The position numbers and the translations under genes were made by a program. The notes under the pieces were generated by a model. The model did no database searches. It was not told the DNA's origin and saw only the letters and a program-made list of their open reading frames with translations. Positions 54,726 to 64,000 of a DNA stretch of 64,000 nucleotides are shown piece by piece; position 1 is the stretch's first letter; each line of letters opens with the position of its first letter. Origin of the DNA: Perognathus longimembris pacificus (Eukaryota; Chordata; Mammalia; Rodentia; Heteromyidae); assembly GCF_023159225.1 (NCBI RefSeq), contig NC_063163.1:106113885-106177884 (forward strand), given 5' to 3'.

Positions 54726-57689
54726 TTAAAACATATGAATGGCCTTTCCTTGTTTTGTTTCTATCTGAAAAAAAATGTGCATAATTTCCCAAAAGCTTTG
54801 AGGATCTGAGTGATCGTTCTTGTAAAGGAAATTCAGTGTGATTACTGGTGTTCTCCCTTGATTCCGATCCTCAGCGCATCTCTTTAGATGGTGTAGGATG
54901 GCACTAGGGATTTGCATTCTATTGCTCTTGCTCACCTGTCGTCCCTACTGTATAGGTGGCCATGGAAGCCAATACAGATATTACTTAAACAGGCAGTTCA
55001 CAGGCTGAAGATTAAACAGAACCTGTATATAGCTAGCTGTACCCTTGTTTATAACTCCTGTGTGTCAACTTTGCCATTTACCAAGCCTGGGTGCTGTAAT
55101 TATTACCTGAAGCAAATAATATATTTAGCATTTGACAAGAAATGCAAACTCCTTACCCTTTATTTTTGTCTGATTTTCAGAGCAATGCATCATTCATAAT
55201 GATAAATTCTGCTGATATTTGTGTGACTATGGGAGGTAGTTTCTTAGGTAGTCTTCTGCAATTTGAAATCAGTCATTGTTCACTTAGCATAAATTAGGAT
55301 CAATTCTTCATGGCTAAATTTCATCACTTATTATGTGTCATTCCAGGAATCTAATTCCTTTCTTATATATTACATTGTTTTGCAGGAGGATTTTTTCAGC
55401 AGTAGATGTTTTCAGGGCTTTAGTTCTATTGTCCATGAGGCAGGGAATTGTGGGATGATTTTTAGCCATGGGTATTTCATACCTTTGAGGGTGAGCATTT
55501 TCCTAGAAGAGGCCTGGGACTTTAAAATGAAGCTCAATTAACCCAACCCACCACTTTGTGTACCTATTAACTTCTCATTCAAGTTATTTAATAAACTGGG
55601 CAAGGTTGATTCTCATCACTGTAAACCTCCTGCCACCCTCATTATTAGAGGCTTTGCTTTCTACAATCTCAGTTACTCATAAAGAACTCTGGTTCAAAAA
55701 TATCAAGTGAAAATTTTCAGAAGGAAACAATTCATCACCATTTTAAGTTACGTGATGAAATCTCACACAATATGCTGCTTCATCCTATCAAGGATACACA
55801 TGTCATGATGATCTGTTCATCCAGCACATCTTATACTATACATGGTACCTACCTGCATCCACTTACTGGAGCTCTTCATTACCAGGTGACCTACTGTGGG
55901 ATTGCAATGTGTGTGTTCAGGTAAGCAGGTCAGTAGCAACCTCTGGCTGCCACACACTGCATTGTTTCTTCACCCACATGCCACGCAGTAGGGTAGGTGC
56001 AGCACAGAAGAATGTTTTTGCAGAGACCACATTCATATAATTTTTATCACAACACATTCTTACAATTGTTTTGCTTTATTTCTAGTTACTATTGTCCATT
56101 TCTTATGGTGCCTAATTTGTTAGTTAAGCCTTATCATAAGTATATACACTTAGGAAAGAATGTAGCTGTAGTGTATCCTTTTAAGGGCTTGCTACTATTT
56201 ACAGTTTCAGATCTTAACTAAGGGCCTTGGAATGTAGCCTCTGCCCCAAATGTAGGAGATCTGTGACAGTACTGGAATGTCCATTGCTTCTTCTGGGGAA
56301 GACTTAAAATCTCAGAGCAGGTACATTTCAAGAAGCAGGACCAGAGCCAGCAAACAGGTGGCATGAAGAAAACATCAGGAAGAGCATTCTGAAGAAGAGG
56401 ATACGAGTTTTGCATTTCTTTTTGCCCTCTAGGTAATTAAAAAAATATCTAAGTTAGTTCTGGAAGAGTAGCCAAAAAGTCCTCAGGCCAACATGGCCCT
56501 GCACAACAATCTCCTTGTTCATCTGAGTTTGCTATTAGTGTTGAATGCAATGTGCCTTTTATGCTGTAATAACTCCTCACTGATCACTTACCTCACAATG
56601 TTACCCAAGACCAAGGAAGACACAGTTGACACTGAGCAAGTGCCAGGTGTTACCCACCCAGGAGCTTGCAGAAGGTTGCACAGTGAGACTTGAGCTCCTG
56701 CAACAGAAAATACAAATGACAATTCCCAGAGCCCAGCTGTCTGGGGTTGAAAATAGCTTTTCTACCCGATCAGAAGTAGAAAATATGGATCTGGAGAAGT
56801 AGGCGAGGATCCATAAAAGAGATGAGCATGCTGAGCTGTGGCCAGGAAAGTTCTCTTTGGAGGCAGAGGAAGAGGAGAACAGTTCAGAGAATGCTAGTGA
56901 GCCACAGGAAGCTGGCTCTCTCTGGAAAACTAATCTATCTGGGGAGTATAATTCTAGATAGGTTTGCAGAAACTACAGATCTTAAGCATTTCAAATGTAG
57001 GATTGTCAAATAACACAAGTGCTACAACTGGAAGTAGAAGGCATAGGGGAATTGTTCCTTATTAGATGAGAAAGCTAGTGTAATAGCCATCCCATAGAAA
57101 GATCTCACAATTAAGAAAACACAAAGGATCTTGGCTAATAAGGAGAAATCCAAAGATCATTAGACTTTTAAAATTATAAAATACATGTTTTTTTCTCATT
57201 TTATAGATGAATATGGCCCCTACACCTTCAACTAAATTGCTTAGTACAAAATTGCTTAGGGACTGAGAAGACCTGCTTCCTAATTCTCAGCTTGTGGCTC
57301 TTGATTTCTCTTCTCCTGTTCACCCCATGCTCATTCCAAATTCTTCTCTCTCTTAAGAAGGAAGGCCTTCCTAAACACTGTTCAGGAAACTACCCTTTGG
57401 TCTACAAGCTCATTCATCTCAGCTGAGGATCTGTCTGTATTCTAAGTTCTACCCCCAGGGTTTCCTCCATTCAAAGGCAGAGTTGGTTCTGGGAACCAAA
57501 TGTGATGTGTCTTCCCTCCTGTACTCCTGATCTACCACCTGTAGCTTTGATGACTCATGTTCTAGCCAAGTATTGGCTCTGTTATTTCTGTGCACTTATT
57601 TTAGCTCCTAAGTTATAAATGTCTCTAAGATTAGAACATGGTTGTTGTACATGTTGAGCTATGAGATGTGAGCTCCTGAAATGAAAAAT
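54726..57689. other. Unique noncoding DNA, 3 kb
   Basis: The longest repeat-poor stretch of the window. A diverged direct repeat of about 45 bases ('gagctcctg' followed by 'aaaatacaaatga' or 'aaaataaaaatga') occurs at 56690 and again at 57669. No exon with recognisable protein similarity. Confidence 0.45.
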
Positions 57690-57775
57690 AAAAATGACCA
57701 TTTCTTCTCAGCCTAGCACAGTATCTTTATATAACAGGCTTCCCAAATGCCTATTGAATTGGTTGAATGATTGTA
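57690..57775 (+). mobile_element. L2 LINE 3' end
   Basis: 'cagcctagcacagtatcttt' followed by 'gcctattgaattggttgaat' matches the L2 terminus with its 'gttgaatgaa' end. Confidence 0.65.
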
Positions 57776-58617
57776 CCAAGGGCAACAGTATCTATTAAGC
57801 TCAAGGCACCTGAGCCACAAGTGAAATGGAACCACGTACAGGAGAGCTAAATATGATTCTTCTGTAATGCATGCCATTGCATTTCCTAGGATAGGTAGGC
57901 AGTCCAGAACATAATAATGATTACCATTGCTATTGTGTACAATGTGCTCATTCTGACATGGACTATTACAAATATATTTGGGTATTCTGCTTGGAAAGAA
58001 GCTACTAGTGGAGACAAGATATTCTTCTCCTCTAAACTCATTCTCCACAATGCTGGCAGGTCTGATAGATTTGCCAAGCTAAGCTAGCTTTGGTGGGAAA
58101 CTGAAGCGATTTGTCAAACTCCAAGGGGCTGTGAACATAAATGTGTAGGGGGGAAGAAGTAGAATGCTGCCTGGATTGTGAATCTGGCTCCTTTAGCCAG
58201 AACTAGACAAACTAGGAAAGAAATAGCCCAAAGACACAGAAGTGGGCAACACAGTCTCTGGGCTATTGGCTTGGGTGAAAGGTCGACAGCAGGAAAGATC
58301 AACATCCTTGATTTATAAGCAGTGAGAGTGCCAGGTTTCCATAGAAATGGGCCCTGGCCTCAAATTAAAAAAGTATTTATAAGGATGAAAGGGGAATTGA
58401 ATCCCCAGACCATCACTCAAGGCCTTGGCCTCTCTTCTGAAGCTTCAGAAGTTTGGGAGATATGTTTGCTGAGTCAACAATCACACGAGTCAGAGAACTG
58501 CATGCAATAGCAACATATTGGCTACTGAAAGCATATGTTCCAAGGGTCACTGTGCTAAAGGACACAGAGGCTGAAATCTGAAATGGAACAGTGAAATCTG
58601 AACCAGTGTGGGCATTC
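57776..58617. other. Unique noncoding DNA
   Basis: Nothing recognised. A small direct repeat, 'gtgaaatctgaa' and 'ctgaaatctgaa', lies at 58571-58602. Confidence 0.45.
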
Positions 58618-59183
58618 CCCAGGTGTCGGGCTCGGGTCGCCTCCCCTGGCGCGGGGACTAAGGCTCTGCTATGCTTCTAACAGCTCCCTTTCTCACCCTC
58701 TCCCCTGGTCACCCGACCCGCAGGTAAGGCCAGGGTGGAGTGGGGGAGTCAGCACTGACCTCACAGTGCACGTGGCCCAACGAGAACGCTTACCTCCCTC
58801 CTTACCCTTGAAGAAAGCCAGGCATACTCGGATCTCGGAGTTGCTTCAAGAGCAATCTGATTTATTAAGGCGGGGGCAAGGACTAATGATAGGAAGAGAA
58901 GAGAGAAGGTGATTAGCCAGGATGCTGATAGGCTGCGAGCTTGTCATATGACCCCTCATGAGCTAACGTCACTGAAAGCGCCGAGCCAGGGAGAGACTGG
59001 GGGCGCATGGGCTGGCGAGAAAGTTGGGGGCTGTTTGCAAAGCCCGTTCTTCTGATTCCGGACCCAGAGAATTGTGGCCTGCTTCCACATTCCCCAGGGC
59101 TGGGGGAAGGGCGGCATCTGGGGTGCGCTCTCCAATGCCCTTCCCCTGAAGTCCATAAGGCTGAATGAACCCCAACACCCAGG
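58618..59183 (-). mobile_element. ERVK/IAP-type solo LTR with 6-bp target duplication
   Basis: LTR 58624-59177 (554 bp), read on the minus strand, starts TGTTGGGG and ends CCCGACA, a canonical TG..CA pair in a short inverted repeat. An AATAAA signal is at 58861-58866 (minus). A CRE-like TGACGTTA in the presumed U3 is at 58964-58971 (minus). The element is CpG-rich. Target duplication cccagg is identical at 58618-58623 and 59178-59183; 6 bp is typical of class II (betaretrovirus-like) ERVs. No primer-binding site or gag/pol sequence adjoins, so it is a solo LTR left by recombination. Subfamily not determined. Confidence 0.85.
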
Positions 59184-59479
59184 ATTAAAGGGAAAATAAG
59201 AATGAGTCCAGGTTTATGTGGAGAAGAGGTAGCACATGATGACAGTCTGAGCAACAGAGAGAGAGACCTGGATTCTGGGACTTCCATGAACCACACTACT
59301 GGTCCATTGTGACCACCTAGTCAATGTGGTGTGTTCTAACAATGGACCCTAACTCTGTATTGCCCAACATTGCTGTGCTCATTCATCAAAATCTCTATCC
59401 GTGCCCCCTTAAATGATTACTGTGGGTAGAAACATCAAGATGGTTTATTAATTAGCATGCCTCTTTGAACCTCATCAGC
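59184..59479. other. Unique noncoding DNA
   Basis: Nothing recognised. Confidence 0.45.
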
Positions 59480-59715
59480 AAAAGTAATAACAATAGATAA
59501 TATTTACCAGATCTTCACTGTTTAATGAGCACTGTTCTAAACTGTTCACACATGGATTTCTTAAATCTTCATAAACATGCCAAGAGGTAAGAAACACAAT
59601 TATCTTCCATTTCACTAATGAGTAAACTAAAAGACAAGAGAAGTTAGGTAACCTGGTTGAAGCTACCCAGCTGATAATTGGGAGAGCTATAATCAGAGGG
59701 CCGATTCCATAGCCT
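59480..59715 (-). mobile_element. MIR SINE, ancient, near full length
   Basis: 'aataacaatagataatattt', 'gagcactgttctaaactgtt', 'catgccaagaggtaagaaac', 'tttcactaatgagtaaacta' and 'gtaacctggttgaagctacc' follow the MIR reverse complement in order. Confidence 0.8.
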
Positions 59716-59984
59716 CTTCTCTTACATTAGACACCACGAGCCAGGACTACTGCCTTTGCCCCTGCAGATGTGTCCGGAGCAAGCTCTCCTGGATTCCCAC
59801 AGGAACTGTTTTTCATTTCTCAGAGGATCAATCCAGTTTGATAACAAGCACTTCAATCTTGATGCAAAAAAATCAGTCTCTTTTTTTCCTCTGTCCGTAG
59901 CAGGGAACTGCCTAGTATTCGGGAAGGAAGAGTAGTGCCCATTGCCTCTGAACTGTTTCTCTCTCATCTTTGCCACTCATTTTC

Positions 59985-60318
59985 CTCACTTCTGACTCGG
60001 AGTGATCTGGCAGGGAATGTCACTGTATCTGATTTCAGTACCCTGGGTATTGTATGTACATTTATTGGAACTAGGGAAGGGAAACATCAAAATGGAGAGA
60101 CAAAGGGTAAAAGGTGAACCAGTGCAACAGCAATACTTACAAGAGAATATGCTGTAAAGTAACTGTAAAACTCAGGAGGGGGAGGACGCTGGGGAGTGGA
60201 GAGGGGTCAGAAAAATGAGGGAGGAATTTGATAAGAAGTTTACTCACTGTCTTTCATAAGAAATTGTAACCCCTCTGTACCTCACTTTGACAATAAATTA
60301 ATCCATTAAAAAAGAGTC
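59985..60318 (+). mobile_element. Rodent L1 3' UTR with terminal A tail
   Basis: 'tattgtatgtacatttattg', 'cagcaatacttacaagagaa', a G-rich polypurine stretch at 60175-60225, 'gtaacccctctgtacctcac' and 'tttgacaataaattaatcca' end in an A-run. 5'-truncated. The purine-rich section is typical of rodent L1 3' UTRs. Confidence 0.85.
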
Positions 60319-60598
60319 AACTTATAAGCACATAAAAGTCTAGATTACAGTATACTTTGTGGATGGAGTTGTGGGTTCTGATCTCCTGCTATACCTCCTC
60401 CATGCCATTCCCATGCTCTGAATCATGGTGTTCCCATGGTGTGATCTATGCAGATCTCATGATGCAAGCTGTGTAATTCGTATGGTATGGACTGTACACA
60501 AATTCTCATGCTTTGAAATAATATTTTGTCATAATATTTACAAAATCTGTCATTTAGTAAGTACTCAATAAGTATTTGAGATTGAGTGACCAACTGAA
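60319..60598. other. Unique noncoding DNA
   Basis: 'agtaagtactcaataagtat' near 60557 may be a short L2/MIR terminus. Otherwise nothing recognised. Confidence 0.4.
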
Positions 60599-60700
60599 TA
60601 GATGATGGATGGGTGGATGGGTGGATGGTTAGATGGATGGATGGATGGATGGATGGGTGGGTGGGTGGGTGGCTGGGTGGATAGGTTGTTGGAGGGATGG
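60599..60700. repeat. (GGAT)/(GGTG)n microsatellite
   Basis: GATG and GGTG tetramers with a clean GGAT core at 60631-60655, partly degraded at both ends. Confidence 0.93.
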
Positions 60701-62674
60701 ATTATGGTGTATAAATAGTTGGAACACACTGTAAAGCAGAACACATAGTAGGTTGACCCTAGTTTCAACTGACCCTCAATTTTTCTGCAAATAGCTGCTG
60801 AAGCTACAACACTCTCTTATTACTTGGGTTTCAGGATGGAGACAGAGAGCATCTATTTTGCAAAAGTGATGGGCAGACCAAGTCTATGTCAGCTGAAGGA
60901 AAGATCCCATTCCATTAGGACAAATATTTCCAGAAAGCCTCAGGATTCTGAGTGATCATGGACCAAAGGCTGCAGTTGGAAGATTTTTAATCTTAGAAAA
61001 ATGGTTTTAATACACAGCATGCAGTGGGGATATTTGTTTGGGCACAGATTGAGCTTAAGTCAAATACTCTACATTTACAATGTGAGTGATTAATAAGCAG
61101 CCACGGGATTTTGTTCTTTCTCTACAATACACTCAAGAAAATGGATGGATTTTATTATTCAACTTATTATTTTTTATCAGCAAAAGGAGAAAAGAAATGT
61201 GATTTCTTCCATCCCTCCCAAGCTATAAAATGAGAAAGGCAGTGTATGATTATGTATTGCTGGAAAGAGATGCAATTGTAGAGAATTATAAATCATATTC
61301 TTTTGTTTGGCTGGCATTTTTGTTTATTTGTTTCGAATGCATAGAGCAGGAGATTTACCATAATTTGCGTTCTATAACCTGCAGTCCATGTGACAGGTTG
61401 TAAAAAAAAAAATCTATTAGCAAAAATGTGTTTTGCATTTCTGGGCCAAAAGCAAAATAAGACCAGGTAGAAATATTCATCTGTTTCTCCTGCCAGAATG
61501 TATTCCTTTTAGTGACAGGTCTCCACTTTCAAAAAACCCAAACAAGCAACTCTTTGGAATGTCCCCCAAAATACCTGGGTCAAATAAAAAGATTTGTCTT
61601 CTGGTCTACTTTTTGTACTTCATTATTAACTGCAGAGGTATATTTCTTTGTAAGGGAGGAATTATTACTCATATGTTTTGTTTGCAAGACAAAATATGAG
61701 GAACTAAGTGAACTCGTACAGATGCTGTGAATGGAAAAATTATGACCAGAAAATATGTTGCAGCATTGCATGTACCCAAGGTTGGACCACTGCACAAGGA
61801 AGAATTCTTCAAGTGGATTTACGCAGGTGCTACATCCTGAATCCACATTTCATAGCAGGCGTGAAGCACTTGGAAGAATAATGCATGAGAGGCTGAACAG
61901 GTTTTGTGATCATTTCCTCTGTATCCACTCAGGATGAGTCAAGAGGATTGGTATTTAAATTTTTGTATAAAATCTTCGAGCTAGACAGTTGAAAGGTCTT
62001 CTATACTGTAAGAAAAGGACTCTAACATACGAGACCCTTCCTCAGGGAGTACTGATACTATAATCCCCTACAAAGAATTTCCATTTTATATTATGCCGTA
62101 ATAAAAATGTGCAAGGGCAAATAAAAAGCAATTCAACCCACATGTGTCCTTATATGCAACGTATTCATTAAGGGACACTGAGGTGCATACCTATATAAGT
62201 GATGAAAATGAATTCTAATTTAAGAATGTTCAAAATAGGATATAATACTTGAGGTTTTTAATGACAAAATGCTGGCCATAGGTGTGTGACAGGAAATGTA
62301 AATTTGTTGGAATAAAACCCAAAATGAAATGAGGTATGTGGCTCTGAAGAAGCCATAGATTGAAGATGAGAGGAAGTCAAGTACCTCAAGTTCCATGGGA
62401 ATTGACATGAGTCAATTAAGAAGTCTCTTTGATACCAAAAGAAGTCAAGGGTAAGTAGATAGGGAACTGCCAATGAATTTTTGGCGGAGAACAACCCTTT
62501 CATGTAGCCCAACATAATCTGCCGGTATTGGAATATCGATCCTAGAGCTGGGCTTCTGCTGGCTTGAGTTCCAAGATATTCTCAAAACATCATCTACTCC
62601 TGATAGTTTCGAAAGATGGGTTTCTTTGGGGGTTGATATGAGTTTTATTAAATTAAGAGGAGGTGTATGTTTTG
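60701..62674. other. Unique AT-rich DNA, possible conserved block at 60960-61420
   Basis: No repeat recognised over nearly 2 kb. 61080-61400 is AT-rich but complex, with TAAT cores, and has a conserved-noncoding texture. An A-run lies at 61402-61411. Overlapping ORFs on both strands at 61433-61937 are short and unrecognised. Confidence 0.35.
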
Positions 62675-62679
62675 ATAAA

Positions 62680-62708
62680 CACACACATACACACACACAT
62701 ACACACAG
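62680..62708. repeat. Short (CA)n microsatellite
   Basis: CACA/CATA alternation of about 28 bases. Confidence 0.85.
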
Positions 62709-64000
62709 AGAGAAATACATCTATGTGATGACTTCCAAGCAATTAACTCTATTAATTTTATCACTAATTTGCTGTTTGGGTAATCCTTGTCTGTATAACA
62801 AATCAACGTAACACCTACCTTTTATTATGCCAACAGAATCTATGGCTAAGGAATTTGGACTCAGTTGGGATGGGATTTATCTGGAAGTATCTTAAATTGT
62901 ACATCTGATAGTTGATATAGGCTATGTGCTGGAACCTCAGCAAAACAACTACAAGCAATACAATCCAGAGCCTCACCTTGTAGCCTTTCTGCAGGTTCCC
63001 TCACAGCCTGAGATTCCAAGCATGAATACCCTAAGATAACACGAGTAAGGTATATAGCGTTCTCTTTATTCAGCCTTATTAAAACTACAGTGCCACATTC
63101 CAATTCATTCCATTGGTTACAGCAGTCAGAAAAGGTCTTCCAGGTTCAAAGGGAGGGACGCAGACACTACCATTTCCTGGGAGCAATGTCAAGGATCCAC
63201 TAGAGAAACAGCTGTTGAAGAAAGGCCACAGCAGTGGTCATCTTGGAAAATACACACCAACTCATCAGTTAATCATCAGGAAGAATATGGACAACCTCCT
63301 AATAGTAGACCTGTACTAGAGAATACAAAGTTTTGAAACATGGTGAATATTAAGTGAATAACACATTTAAAATGTTCTCAACTGGCAGAATTTTACAGTG
63401 GGACTCAATACATCTGAGCGACCTTCCTTGGTTTCTTACTTCAATACAATTTTGCCATATTAGTGGGTGATGGTTAAGAAACAAATTATTGAATGGCAAT
63501 GTTGGCTGTCAAACTGGGTACTTAGAAAGATTAGGGCTCATTTGTAAACTCTGGAGATCACAAAGCAAGAAGATGGAGGATCAGAGCAATCATAGAAGCC
63601 TGGAGCCATGATGACTGTAGGTGACAAAAACTTCAGATAACCTAATCTCTGAAAGAGAAATTAGATTATATTGGCACAGGGTGCCAGTAATCACTCACTC
63701 AGTGACTGAAGGGCTAAACACTTTGTTGACGGTATTCGGACCCAACTAAAAAAAAAACACTAGTGTCTTGAGAGACATCTACATGTTGATGGCATTTCCA
63801 GTGGCACTTTCCCTCCCACCAGGGCTGTTCACTCCCATAGTTACCTCCCAGATTCTTCATCATTTGTGCCTGCTCCACCTCAGAATCTCTTATGCTGTTC
63901 CTACTTTCCATGTTCTCAGAACAAAGAAGTCTTTCAGTCTATTAACCCTTACTTTTACCTGATCCCTCCTCTCCTCTCCTTCCCTTGTCTCCCCCTCTTC
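62709..64000. other. Unique noncoding DNA
   Basis: The part at 63080-63200 ('ccattggttacagcagtcag', 'aggttcaaagggagggacgc') resembles an old interspersed LTR-like repeat whose family I cannot name. The window ends in a pyrimidine-rich stretch (63960-64000). No exon recognised. Confidence 0.4.

Noticed and set aside
58913..59296. 127-codon minus-strand ORF
   Set aside because: It overlaps the U3 region of the solo LTR and flanking DNA. CpG-rich LTR sequence explains the open frame.
63080..63200. Old LTR-like repeat
   Set aside because: Only a vague resemblance to a repeat seen in other mammals. I could not recall the family or its boundaries, so it is not called.

Overview
This is mammalian nuclear DNA with no gene I can support. 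No open reading frame looks coding: the longest are compositional artefacts in polypyrimidine DNA or unrecognisable ORFs that overlap each other on both strands. I recognise no exon, processed pseudogene, tRNA, snRNA or rRNA gene. The window reads as an intergenic or deep-intronic stretch (a gene desert), about a quarter to a third of it recognisable transposon-derived sequence.

The organism is most likely a geomyoid rodent (kangaroo rat, pocket mouse or pocket gopher). Eight copies of a dimeric SINE, with an ID/tRNA-Ala-like left half and a distinctive right half, match the IDL-Geo family known to me only from Geomyoidea. Several copies have perfect 10-16 bp target-site duplications, so they are young. 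The genus cannot be fixed from the sequence alone.

Layout. 1-9.3 kb: mostly unique DNA with an old 7SL-Geo SINE, a 470-bp polypyrimidine tract, an L1M fragment, MIR and L2 pieces, and two blocks with the look of conserved noncoding elements (4.3-5.0 kb, 7.8-8.1 kb). 9.3-25 kb: L1 3' ends, MaLR LTRs, SINE clusters, and a GC-rich unique block at 13.1-13.8 kb. 25-42.5 kb: densest in SINEs and SINE-associated microsatellites, including a nested insertion at 35 kb and a small duplication later split by a SINE at 34.5-35 kb. 42.4-45.1 kb: L1 ORF2 and 3'-end relics. 45-58 kb: mostly unique DNA with scattered SINE, MIR and L2 pieces. 58.6-59.2 kb: a well preserved CpG-rich solo LTR of ERVK/IAP type with a perfect 6-bp target duplication. 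59.2-64 kb: MIR, an L1 3' end and AT-rich unique DNA.

No genes work together here. The useful content is the transposon record (especially how the Geo SINE module is shared between families and seeds microsatellites), the LTR as a possible promoter, and a few candidate cis-regulatory motif clusters. I found no novel multi-gene system. Family names come from remembered consensus sequences, without a database search.
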